In this document: positions 21,365 to 29,121 of the stretch, in pieces
How the letters are laid out: each line of letters begins with the position of its first letter
Numbering within the stretch: position 1 is the first letter of the stretch
From: a bacterium
GTDB lineage: Bacteria; Calditrichota; Calditrichia; RBG-13-44-9
DNA length: 47,275 bases
Assembly: GCA_020350205.1 (NCBI GenBank)
Contig: CP070707.1
Coordinates: forward strand, 2,680,744 to 2,728,018
Direction: 5' to 3'
Notes under the pieces: model-generated
What the model saw: only the letters and a program-made list of their open reading frames with translations
The model's database searches: none
Told to the model about the DNA's origin: nothing
Program-made: the position numbers and the translations under genes

Positions 21365-21562
21365 ATGGCACAATCGAAAGACAATAAAATCCGAGTTACC
21401 CAGGTTCGAAGTAACATTGGGCAGAAACCCAGCCATAAGAAAACAATTACGGCCTTGGGTTTGAAAAAAATTGGGCATACCAAGGAATTTACAGATACAC
21501 CTCAAATTCGGGGTATGATTAATAAAGTCAGACATATGGTAACTTGGGAAGAGTTGAAATAA
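21365..21562 (+). CDS. rpmD: 50S ribosomal protein L30
   Basis: L30 (65 aa) is a small 50S protein. The core matches the family: [20 protein letters not shown] and [20 protein letters not shown], with [14 protein letters not shown] at the end. It is located between rpsE and rplO, which supports the call. The upstream site is weak. Confidence 0.93.
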   Translation: MAQSKDNKIRVTQVRSNIGQKPSHKKTITALGLKKIGHTKEFTDTPQIRGMINKVRHMVTWEELK

Positions 21563-21580
21563 TATTTTGGGGTTTTACTT

Positions 21581-22021
21581 ATGGATTTAGCAAGTCTTAA
21601 ATCAGCAAGTGGATCAAACCGCTCCCGCAAACGGGTTGGACGTGGTGAAGGTTCAGGATCGGGCGTCACTGCAGGTCGGGGAAATAAAGGTCAGCATTCC
21701 CGTTCCGGATCGAAAAGACGGCCCTGGTTTGAAGGGGGGCAGATGCCCTTACAGAGGCGTCTCCCAAAATTCGGTTTTACAAATTATGATAGAAATAGGT
21801 ATCAGATAGTCAATTTACTGGATCTAAATAAAATTGATGATTCCGATGACATTACTCCTGAATTACTGAAGAGTAAGGGATTAATAAAAAATGCTAATCG
21901 TCCTGTTAAATTACTGGGAAGTGGAGCGCTCGAAAAAAAGTTCAAGGTTTCGGTCCATGCGATCAGTAAATCAGCCAAGGATAGTGTTGAAAAGTTAGGA
22001 GGCAGTGTCACCCTATTATGA
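21581..22021 (+). CDS. rplO: 50S ribosomal protein L15
   Basis: L15 (146 aa) is a late-binding 50S protein. The Gly/Arg-rich N-terminal tail is typical (RKRVGRGEGSGSGVTAGRGN, GGQMPLQRRLPKFGF). The C-terminal globular domain ends in SVEKLGGSVTLL. The stop codon overlaps the secY ATG by four bases, so secY is probably translated by coupling. Confidence 0.95.
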   Translation: MDLASLKSASGSNRSRKRVGRGEGSGSGVTAGRGNKGQHSRSGSKRRPWFEGGQMPLQRRLPKFGFTNYDRNRYQIVNLLDLNKIDDSDDITPELLKSKGLIKNANRPVKLLGSGALEKKFKVSVHAISKSAKDSVEKLGGSVTLL

Positions 22022-23340
22022 TTGAGACCTTCAGAAATATATTCAAAATTCATGATCTCCGGCAGAGAATATTATTTACGGTGATGATTCTCTCCCTGGA
22101 ACGGATAGGTACACATATTGTAACTCCCGGGATTGATACTACTATTCTGGCCGAAGGAATGAAAAATCTCTCCGGCACCTTGTTTGGTTTATACGATTTG
22201 TTTGCAGGTGGCGCTTTCAGTAAGGCGGCTGTATTCGGTCTGGGAATCATGCCTTATATCAGTGCCTCAATTATTTTGCAGCTCCTTGGTGCGGTTGTTC
22301 CCTACATTCAGCGTTTACAGAAAGAAGGGGAAGAGGGGCGAAAAAAGATTACTCAGTATACCCGCTATGGAACACTCTTTATATCTGCTATGCAGTCTTT
22401 TGGTGTTGCAGTATTTTTGGAGAGCATCGAAGTCAATGGGGTAAAGGCTGTGATTGATCCTGGTATGGGATTTCGAATTCTTACCATGATATCCATGTCA
22501 ACCGGTACCATATTGATTATGTGGTTGGGCGAATTGATTGATGAACGCGGGATCGGAAACGGAATTTCACTGATTATTTTTATCGGGATTATTGCCCGAT
22601 TACCCGCGGCTATTATTGAGGAATGGATACAGTTTTCAAGCGGAAATCGTGCATTATTAACAGAATTATTTTTGATTGCATTAGCATTTTTTATTGTTGC
22701 GGGTGTCGTACTGCTTACGCAGGCTACCCGTAAAATACCGGTTCAATACGCGAAGCGGGTTGTTGGACGCAAGGTTTATGGGGGTGTAAATACTCACTTC
22801 CCGTTACGGGTGAATACGGCCGGGGTAATGCCCATTATTTTTGCGCAGGCTATCATGTTTATACCCAGTACGTTATTCTCTTTCTTTCCGGAAAGTGAGT
22901 TCATCGGAACATTGCAACGAGCCTTTTCGATGGAGTCCTGGTTTTACTGGATGGTGTACGGTATTATGATTGTTTTCTTTACTTACTTTTATACGGCTAT
23001 TGCCTTAAATCCGGTAGATGTGGCGGATAATCTTAAAAAGCAGGGTGGTTTTATTCCTGGGGTTCGTCCGGGTAAAAAGACCGCTGAATATCTGGATTCA
23101 ATTTTGACCCGAATAACTTTGCCAGGTTCCATTGCCCTGGCCATCGTCGCTATTATCCCCTACATACTGGTACGGGTATTTAATATTTCCTATAATTATG
23201 CTTCGTTTTTTGGTGGCACGGGATTATTGATTATTGTGGGTGTGGCCCTGGATACAATACAGCGCTTCGAATCTCATCTGTATATGAGGCATTATGATGG
23301 TTTCATGAAAGGTGGACGGGTTCGCGGAAGAAGAAGTTAG
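22018..23340 (+). CDS. secY: Protein translocase channel subunit SecY
   Basis: SecY (440 aa) forms the inner-membrane protein-conducting channel with SecE and SecG. The sequence contains about ten hydrophobic segments, the plug and early-helix region FGLGIMPYISASIILQLLGA, and the cytosolic loop with NPVDVADNLKKQGGFIPGVR. The ATG lies within the rplO stop, and the TAG is followed immediately by map. SecE is not in the window. Confidence 0.97.
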   Translation: MIETFRNIFKIHDLRQRILFTVMILSLERIGTHIVTPGIDTTILAEGMKNLSGTLFGLYDLFAGGAFSKAAVFGLGIMPYISASIILQLLGAVVPYIQRLQKEGEEGRKKITQYTRYGTLFISAMQSFGVAVFLESIEVNGVKAVIDPGMGFRILTMISMSTGTILIMWLGELIDERGIGNGISLIIFIGIIARLPAAIIEEWIQFSSGNRALLTELFLIALAFFIVAGVVLLTQATRKIPVQYAKRVVGRKVYGGVNTHFPLRVNTAGVMPIIFAQAIMFIPSTLFSFFPESEFIGTLQRAFSMESWFYWMVYGIMIVFFTYFYTAIALNPVDVADNLKKQGGFIPGVRPGKKTAEYLDSILTRITLPGSIALAIVAIIPYILVRVFNISYNYASFFGGTGLLIIVGVALDTIQRFESHLYMRHYDGFMKGGRVRGRRS

Positions 23341-24111
23341 ATGATTCCTATTAAAAACGAAGAAGATCTCGAAATGATGAGAGTCAGTTCGAGAATTACA
23401 GCAGAAGCATTAAAGCATGTACGGTCTATTATAAAACCTGGTATCTCAACCAAGAAGTTGGACCAAGAAATTGAGAAATTTATTCGTTCAAAACATGCAA
23501 GACCCGCTTTCAAAGGATTATATGGTTTTCCGGCAAACGCTTGTATTTCAATTAACCAAGAAGTTGTGCACGGGATTCCCTCGGAAGAGCGTATTATTGC
23601 TGAAGGTGATATCGTGAGTGTAGATATCGGCGTGGAAAAAAATGGCTATTATGGTGATGCAGCCTTTACGTTTGCGGTGGGTGAGATCTCTCCTGAAAAA
23701 CTGAAATTAATGCGTATTACATTGGAAGCATTATATAACGGAATTGAAAAGGCGAAAGAAGGTCAGCGGCTTCAGGATATATCATATGCCATACAATCGC
23801 ATGCCGAAAGTCATGGATATTCAGTGGTAAGGGAACTGGTGGGACACGGTATTGGCAAGTCTCTTCATGAAGAACCACAGGTTTATAATTTTGGAAAACC
23901 AAATAAAGGACCGCTTTTGAGAGAGGGGATGGTTCTGGCAATTGAACCGATGATAAATATGGGTGAGCGGCATGTAATGACCATGAGTGATGGATGGACG
24001 GTGGCTACCCAGGATGGATTACCTTCGGCGCATTATGAACACACGGTGGTTGTGAAGAACGGGATACCGGAAATTTTAACAGAGCATGATTTAAAAAATG
24101 AGGTGGCATAG
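23341..24111 (+). CDS. map: Methionine aminopeptidase, type I
   Basis: This 256-residue enzyme removes the N-terminal methionine from nascent proteins at the ribosome exit. The five metal ligands of the pita-bread fold are D95, D106, H169, E202 and E233. They match E. coli D97, D108, H171, E204 and E235, and H77 matches substrate-binding H79. There is no N-terminal zinc-finger extension. The ATG directly abuts the secY stop and its own stop abuts infA. The adk gene often found between secY and map is missing. Confidence 0.97.
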   Translation: MIPIKNEEDLEMMRVSSRITAEALKHVRSIIKPGISTKKLDQEIEKFIRSKHARPAFKGLYGFPANACISINQEVVHGIPSEERIIAEGDIVSVDIGVEKNGYYGDAAFTFAVGEISPEKLKLMRITLEALYNGIEKAKEGQRLQDISYAIQSHAESHGYSVVRELVGHGIGKSLHEEPQVYNFGKPNKGPLLREGMVLAIEPMINMGERHVMTMSDGWTVATQDGLPSAHYEHTVVVKNGIPEILTEHDLKNEVA

Positions 24112-24330
24112 TTGGCAAAAGAGCAGCCAATTGCAGTTGATGGCATTATCAAAGAGACATTGCCCAATGCGACTTTTATTGTCCAGTTGGAGAGTGGACA
24201 TGAAGTGTTGGCGCATGTTTCCGGTAAAATGAGAATGCATTTTATCAAGATATTGCCGGGAGATAAAGTGAAAATCGAATTGTCACCTTACGACCTGAAG
24301 AGGGGAAGAATAACCTATCGTTATAAATAA
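24112..24330 (+). CDS. infA: Translation initiation factor IF-1
   Basis: IF-1 (72 aa) is an OB-fold protein that occupies the 30S A site during initiation. It has [20 protein letters not shown], the [20 protein letters not shown] core and [14 protein letters not shown] at the C-terminus. Translation starts at TTG 24112, immediately after the map stop with zero spacing; a GAGGTGG motif inside the end of map can serve as its site. A non-AUG start right at the upstream stop suggests translation coupled to map. Confidence 0.96.
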   Translation: MAKEQPIAVDGIIKETLPNATFIVQLESGHEVLAHVSGKMRMHFIKILPGDKVKIELSPYDLKRGRITYRYK

Positions 24331-24351
24331 CGGATATCGCTGGGGATTGAG

Positions 24352-24468
24352 ATGAAAGTACAAACATCAGTAAAAAAACGTTGCGAACACTGTAAAATTA
24401 TTCGAAGAAATGGTGTTGTGCGGGTCATTTGTAAAAAAAACCCAAAACATAAACAAAGACAGGGTTAA
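24352..24468 (+). CDS. rpmJ: 50S ribosomal protein L36, zinc-binding type
   Basis: This 38-codon gene encodes [20 protein letters not shown], followed by [18 protein letters not shown]. It is the C+ form of L36, with putative zinc ligands C11, C14, C27 and H33. The ATG at 24352 follows GGGGATTGAG. It sits between infA and rpsM, its usual place. Confidence 0.95.
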   Translation: MKVQTSVKKRCEHCKIIRRNGVVRVICKKNPKHKQRQG

Positions 24469-24488
24469 TTAATCTTAAGGAGGTAATT

Positions 24489-24857
24489 TTGGCTCGTATT
24501 GTTGGTGTAGATTTACCCAAAATGAAGCCTATCGGAATCGCTTTAACGTATATTTACGGAATTGGACAAACCTCGGGACGCAGAATTTGCCAGGAGGCAA
24601 AAGTTGATCCTACTATCCGTACCAAAGATCTGACAGACGAACAGGTACGTGACATTAGAAATGTTATTCAGCAGGGCTATAAGGTCGAAGGGTCTCTGAA
24701 GACAGAAGTAAATATGAATATTAAGCGATTGATTGACATTAATTCCTACCGGGGTTTTCGTCATAAACTGGGGCTTCCTGTTCGGGGTCAACGGACTCAG
24801 ACCAATGCGCGAACCCGTAAAGGGCGCCGGCGGGCAGTGACGGGTAAACGTAAATAA
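24489..24857 (+). CDS. rpsM: 30S ribosomal protein S13
   Basis: S13 (122 aa) forms bridges with the 50S subunit and touches P-site tRNA. It begins [20 protein letters not shown], contains [12 protein letters not shown], and ends with a basic tail including [18 protein letters not shown]. Translation starts at TTG 24489 behind AAGGAGGT. It opens the alpha block. Confidence 0.96.
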   Translation: MARIVGVDLPKMKPIGIALTYIYGIGQTSGRRICQEAKVDPTIRTKDLTDEQVRDIRNVIQQGYKVEGSLKTEVNMNIKRLIDINSYRGFRHKLGLPVRGQRTQTNARTRKGRRRAVTGKRK

Positions 24858-24874
24858 ATTGAGGAGATAAAGAA

Positions 24875-25264
24875 GTGGCACAACGAGGACGAACTACCAA
24901 GAAGAAAAAAGAAAGTGTGGAAGCACAAGGTGTCGCACATATTAGATCCACATTTAATAATACAACCATTACTTTAACCTCAATGTCAGGGGCAGTCATA
25001 TCCTGGGCCTCTGCGGGGAAGGTCGGATTCAAGGGTTCACGAAAAAATACACCTTATGCGGCTCAATCAGCTGCTGAAACCGCTGCAAAAGAGGCGATGG
25101 ATCTGGGTCTCAGGCAGGTTGCGGTTGAAGTAAAAGGACCCGGTGCGGGTCGTGAAGCTGCCATTCGTTCATTGCAGGCAGCTGGATTAGAAATAACAAG
25201 TATAAAGGATGTCACACCCATTCCTCACAATGGATGCCGTCCACCGAAAAAACGTAGAGTATAG
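24875..25264 (+). CDS. rpsK: 30S ribosomal protein S11
   Basis: S11 (129 aa) lies on the 30S platform near the mRNA exit. It shows [40 protein letters not shown] and the C-terminal [18 protein letters not shown]. The start is GTG 24875 after GAGGAG. It follows rpsM by 17 bp. Confidence 0.96.
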   Translation: MAQRGRTTKKKKESVEAQGVAHIRSTFNNTTITLTSMSGAVISWASAGKVGFKGSRKNTPYAAQSAAETAAKEAMDLGLRQVAVEVKGPGAGREAAIRSLQAAGLEITSIKDVTPIPHNGCRPPKKRRV

Positions 25265-25292
25265 AATATTAAATTATTGGAGAAACAAATAG

Positions 25293-25922
25293 ATGGCAAG
25301 AAACACAGGACCGGTTTGTAAATTATGCAGACGTGAAGGCGAAAAACTTTTCCTGAAGGGAGCACGGTGTTTTTCGGCCAAATGTTCATTTGACAAGAGA
25401 TCTTATATTCCCGGTCAACATGGCGTCAGTCAGCGTACAAAGCTTTCAGAGTATGGAATTCAGCTACGGGAAAAACAGAAAGTAAAAAGAATATACGGTG
25501 TATTGGAATCTCAATTCCGTAATTATTATGACCGAGCGACCCGGAAGAAGGGAATCAGCGGCGAAAATTTGTTAAAATTATTGGAAAGCCGGTTAGATAA
25601 TGTAGTGTATCGGTTGGGATTCGCCCCTTCACGTAACAGTGCTCGTCAATTGATACTCCACCGGCATTTTACGGTCAATGGAAGAGTGGTCAATGTCCCC
25701 TCCTATTTATTGCGACCCAATGATGTCATCGAGGTAAGGGAAAAGAGTCGTAAACTGGGTGCCATTCATGACGCCATGAAAAGAATTAAAGATGATACAA
25801 TGCTTCCCTGGCTGAATCTGGATAAGGCCAAGATGCAGGGCGTCTATCTGGATTCTCCTTTACGCCAGGATATTCCTGTGAATGTCCAGGAAAACTTGAT
25901 CATCGAGCTTTATTCTAAATAA
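25293..25922 (+). CDS. rpsD: 30S ribosomal protein S4, zinc-binding type
   Basis: S4 (209 aa) nucleates 30S assembly and can repress the alpha operon. The N-terminus carries a cysteine cluster (C9, C12, C26, C31) typical of the zinc-binding form. The S4 RNA-binding domain at about 95-160 includes ESRLDNVVYRLGFAPSRNSA and HFTVNGRVVNVPS. A TTGGAG site precedes ATG 25293. It is followed 37 bp later by rpoA. Confidence 0.96.
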   Translation: MARNTGPVCKLCRREGEKLFLKGARCFSAKCSFDKRSYIPGQHGVSQRTKLSEYGIQLREKQKVKRIYGVLESQFRNYYDRATRKKGISGENLLKLLESRLDNVVYRLGFAPSRNSARQLILHRHFTVNGRVVNVPSYLLRPNDVIEVREKSRKLGAIHDAMKRIKDDTMLPWLNLDKAKMQGVYLDSPLRQDIPVNVQENLIIELYSK

Positions 25923-25959
25923 AAAGAATAAATGACAATTTTAAAACATTTGGGGATAT

Positions 25960-26943
25960 ATGAATTACGTAAATCTATTAATGCCTGAGAAAGTAGAACT
26001 GGATGAATCCAGTTTTTCTGCAAATTTCGGACGATTTATTGTTCAACCTCTGGAAAGAGGATTTGGAGTAACATTGGGGAATGTTTTCCGCAGAGTTTTA
26101 TTATCATCTTTACAGGGTGCAGCCATTACGGCGATTAAGCTGGATGGCGTTCAACATGAATTTTCAACCGTTAAAGGCATGCGTGAAGATGTGGTCGATC
26201 TTATTCTCAATCTGAAAGAAGTAAGGATCAAATTGTTGAATAAGCGTCCGGATAAGGTGACCATACATTTAAAGGGTCCGAAAGAATTTAAAGCTTCAGA
26301 TATCGGAGACAGCACTGCTGACTTTGAAATTCTGAATCCGGATCATCATATTGCTACTCTGAATAATGATGCGGATTTTGAAATAGAAATCCGGGTGGGT
26401 AAAGGTCGCGGTTATGTTTCTGCGGAAGAAAATAAACCACTTGAAGCCAGCATTGGTCTGATCCCGATTGATTCCATTTTTTCTCCTATCCGCAATGTTC
26501 GGTACAATGTGGAAAATGTACGGGTCGGGCAGCGTACTGATTATGAAAAACTGATTCTGGAGATTGAAACTGATGGCAGTATCACCCCGGATGACGCTTT
26601 AACCTACGCTGGAAAAATTATCAAAGATCACATTCAGTTATTCATTAATTTTGAAATTGAACCGGAAGAGGAAGAGACTCAGGAAATAGATGAAGAAATT
26701 CTGCGGGTCAAGAAGCTTCTGCGGATGAGTGTTGATGAACTCGAACTATCGGTACGTTCACACAACTGTTTAAAAAATGCCAATATTAAGGCAATTTCCG
26801 ATCTGGTTAGACTGGATGAATCAGAGCTTTTAAAATTCAGGAATTTTGGAAGGAAATCTCTGCAGGAAATTCAGGATATCTTGGAGAAAAAGGGATTGTA
26901 CTTTGGCATGGATGTAGATAAATATCTGAAGGGAGAAGACTAA
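25960..26943 (+). CDS. rpoA: RNA polymerase alpha subunit
   Basis: The alpha subunit (327 aa) dimerises to start core-enzyme assembly and contacts promoter UP elements and activators. The N-terminal domain (about 1-230) has ERGFGVTLGNVFRRVLLSSL. A Glu-rich linker at about 228-245 leads to the C-terminal domain with NCLKNANIKAISDLVRLDES and FRNFGRKSLQEI. Its presence between rpsD and rplQ is standard. The length is usual. Confidence 0.98.
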   Translation: MNYVNLLMPEKVELDESSFSANFGRFIVQPLERGFGVTLGNVFRRVLLSSLQGAAITAIKLDGVQHEFSTVKGMREDVVDLILNLKEVRIKLLNKRPDKVTIHLKGPKEFKASDIGDSTADFEILNPDHHIATLNNDADFEIEIRVGKGRGYVSAEENKPLEASIGLIPIDSIFSPIRNVRYNVENVRVGQRTDYEKLILEIETDGSITPDDALTYAGKIIKDHIQLFINFEIEPEEEETQEIDEEILRVKKLLRMSVDELELSVRSHNCLKNANIKAISDLVRLDESELLKFRNFGRKSLQEIQDILEKKGLYFGMDVDKYLKGED

Positions 26944-26994
26944 TCCGTTCGGAAATGTAATTTGAACGAATGACAGGAAAAATCGAGGTATACT

Positions 26995-27717
26995 ATGCGG
27001 CATCGTAATAAAACGAAAAAATTAGGCAGAACCAAAGCACATCGCAAAATGACTCTTCAGAATCTAGCTACGGCGATGGTTGATCATCAGCAAATTAGAA
27101 CGACGCTTGCAAAAGCGAAAGTAGCTCGTAGTTATGTGGATAAACTTATCACGGTAGCAAAAAAAGATACTCTGGCAGCCAGAAGACAGGCGTTTAAATT
27201 GCTACAGAACCATCGCGTGGTCTCGAAATTGTTCGAGGAAATTGCGCCTACTTTCAAGGAAAGAAGCGGCGGATATACCAGAGTTATTAAACTGGGCCGG
27301 CGAAAAGGGGACGGTGCGGAACTCGCTATTTTACAGTTGGTTGGTTTTGAGCCAGTAATTGTGGAAGAGAAAAAACCGTCTGAGAAAAAGAAAAAAGCCG
27401 CACCGGCAAAGAAGGAAAAAGAGGAGAAAAAGGCAGCCCCGACCGAAAAGGAAAAAGCTGAAGAAAAACCTGAGAAAGAAGAAGCCGCAAAAAAGGTTGA
27501 TGCAAAAGAAGAACAACCTAAAGAAGAGAAAGCGGAAAAGAAAGCAAAATCAGCTGACAAGGGTGAAAAAAAGGCTAAGGAAAAAGCAACTCCCAAGAAA
27601 AAAGCAAAACCTGAAAGTAAAGCAGAGAAAAAAGTAGAAGCAAAGGATAAATCCAAACCTAAATCCGAGTCTGCGAATAAAAAGAAATCTGATGATAAAA
27701 AAGATAAATCTGAGTAA
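26995..27717 (+). CDS. rplQ: 50S ribosomal protein L17 with a long Lys/Glu/Ala tail
   Basis: Residues 1 to about 122 are a complete L17 (MRHRNKTKKLGRTKAHRKMT through LGRRKGDGAELAILQLVGFE). L17 lies at the tunnel exit next to L22 and L32. Residues from about 123 to 240 are a low-complexity, charged extension rich in Lys, Glu and Ala, nearly doubling the usual 115-130 residues. Short tails occur on L17 in FCB bacteria; this one is long. It is the last gene of the supercluster, followed 27 bp later by a terminator. Confidence 0.95.
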   Translation: MRHRNKTKKLGRTKAHRKMTLQNLATAMVDHQQIRTTLAKAKVARSYVDKLITVAKKDTLAARRQAFKLLQNHRVVSKLFEEIAPTFKERSGGYTRVIKLGRRKGDGAELAILQLVGFEPVIVEEKKPSEKKKKAAPAKKEKEEKKAAPTEKEKAEEKPEKEEAAKKVDAKEEQPKEEKAEKKAKSADKGEKKAKEKATPKKKAKPESKAEKKVEAKDKSKPKSESANKKKSDDKKDKSE

Positions 27718-27744
27718 TCTTAGAGATCAGCCTGATAATGATGT

Positions 27745-27773
27745 AAGCGCTCCTCGCGGAGCGCTTTTTTTTT
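27745..27773 (+). terminator. Intrinsic terminator of the ribosomal supercluster
   Basis: A perfect 8-bp GC-rich stem (AGCGCTCC / GGAGCGCT) with a four-base TCGC loop is followed by a run of eight T residues. A flanking A-T pair can extend the stem by one. It lies 27 bp after the rplQ stop and is the first clear intrinsic terminator I see in the window. Confidence 0.95.
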
Positions 27774-27822
27774 ACATTGATTTAAGCATGCTTACTCAGC
27801 TTCGCAAGTTTTCATTTTCACC

Positions 27823-27852
27823 TTGAATCCACCTGAAGTAAATCTCTAAATT
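27823..27852 (+). promoter_or_regulatory. Possible sigma70-type promoter
   Basis: TTGAAT and TAAATT are separated by 18 bp, matching four of six bases in each consensus element. They lie between the supercluster terminator and the next gene, 40 bp before its ATG, where a promoter is needed. The match is moderate and untested. Confidence 0.35.
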
Positions 27853-27891
27853 TCATGTGTTTTTGCATGGGTTATCCTATTTCATAGAACT

Positions 27892-29067
27892 ATGATCAAT
27901 TGTAAATCTTTACTTGGTAAATTACTGTCAGTGGTTATACTCATTACCCTTCTTTTACCCCCAATTTGGGGCGCTGAAAATCAGAGGACTAATGAGAAGG
28001 TGAAAGGTTTATGGGTAGTGAGACATAACATGACCTCGGCGGCAAGGATTGATTCATTATTAAAAGTGGCACGACATTGTGGCATTACGGACCTTTTTGT
28101 ACAGGTGAGAGGACGAGGAGATGCCTTTTATAATAGTAAAATTGAGCCCAGGGCAGAAGAAATAAGTGATTCTTTGTTCGATCCTCTTAATTATATTTTG
28201 CAGGCAACAATAGGTGACACAGTTCGAATCCATGCCTGGTTAAATGTATTTTATGTATGGAGTAAAGATACTTTACCCAAACATGCGAATCATATTGTCA
28301 ATAATCAACAACACTGGCTGGCTCGGTCCATACACCAGGCAAATCCGGCAGACCAAAATCCCATCACCATAAAAGATCCTAAGATTGAGGGTTTGTTTGT
28401 TTCTCCGCTTCAACCCGAAGCACAAAATCATTTTTTAAGCATCTTAGAAGATATTGTGCATAATTACGGTGTAGCTGGTATTCATCTCGATTATATTCGC
28501 TATCCCGATCAACGCTTTGATGTCCATCCTGATGTTATTCAGGGTTTTAGAAAACGATATATATTGAATCCGGAACAGTTTTTGACTAATCCGGAATTAT
28601 TTGCCCAAAAATTCAGTGTGGCAGGATATGAGGTTTTTTATTATCACTGGCGTCGATATTTGCTGGATGGATTATCAGACTTTGTGCGAAGAATATCAGA
28701 TACTTTAAACACCGAAGCGAATCACATTTTGTTATCTGCCGCCGTGAAACCGGATATTGTTCAGGCACATTGGAATTATTTTCAGGATTGGGATCGCTGG
28801 GTGAGAGAAGAATGGCTTGATTTTGCGGTGCCGATGAATTACACACCGGATGAACGCATATTTCGAGATAATTTGGCTCAGTATTTACGGGAAATGACAT
28901 CCGAGAAATATGCTGTCGGAATTGCCCTTTATAATCAACCAGAAGAAAAGGCGATTCGCCAGATTGCACAGGTTGAGGCGATTAATAATCTCGGTTTCGT
29001 TCTGTTCTCCTACGATCAATTGGTTAAGATGAAAAGATTGCAAAAATACCTGAAAAATCTGAAGTAA
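27892..29067 (+). CDS. Secreted glycoside-hydrolase-like protein (GHL10/DUF187 family)
   Basis: The 391-residue product has an N-terminal signal-peptide pattern (hydrophobic core about 8-25, then PIWGAEN). The mature part begins with the family signature KGLWVVRHNMTSAARIDSLL and FVQVRGRGDAFYNS. A barrel-like segment at about 195-206, GIHLDYIRYPD, is characteristic of GHL10 (PF02638) proteins. These TIM-barrel proteins resemble glycoside hydrolases and are exported or lipid-anchored; some act on peptidoglycan glycans. The substrate here is unknown, and no lipobox is evident. No ribosome binding site precedes ATG 27892, so the start may be reached in a leaderless or weak manner. hutU follows 54 bp later and could be co-transcribed. 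Confidence 0.85.
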   Translation: MINCKSLLGKLLSVVILITLLLPPIWGAENQRTNEKVKGLWVVRHNMTSAARIDSLLKVARHCGITDLFVQVRGRGDAFYNSKIEPRAEEISDSLFDPLNYILQATIGDTVRIHAWLNVFYVWSKDTLPKHANHIVNNQQHWLARSIHQANPADQNPITIKDPKIEGLFVSPLQPEAQNHFLSILEDIVHNYGVAGIHLDYIRYPDQRFDVHPDVIQGFRKRYILNPEQFLTNPELFAQKFSVAGYEVFYYHWRRYLLDGLSDFVRRISDTLNTEANHILLSAAVKPDIVQAHWNYFQDWDRWVREEWLDFAVPMNYTPDERIFRDNLAQYLREMTSEKYAVGIALYNQPEEKAIRQIAQVEAINNLGFVLFSYDQLVKMKRLQKYLKNLK

Positions 29068-29121
29068 TTTTGCAGAACAAATTTGTAATAATATCAATGC
29101 TTTCTAACAAGGAGGAATAAA

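Noticed and set aside
26946..26968. A small hairpin (CGTTC/GAACG) between rpoA and rplQ.
   Set aside because: The stem has five Watson-Crick pairs, with only G-U extension, and no T tract. It is too weak to call a terminator or regulator.
27359..27637. A + strand frame encoding a 92-residue Lys/Arg-rich peptide inside rplQ.
   Set aside because: It is a shifted frame of the repetitive rplQ tail, where AAG/GAA-rich codons read as Lys/Arg in another frame. It has no ribosome binding site.
28613..28969. An antisense frame of 118 codons within the GHL10 gene.
   Set aside because: It is wholly antisense to a well-supported gene, has no family similarity and no ribosome binding site.
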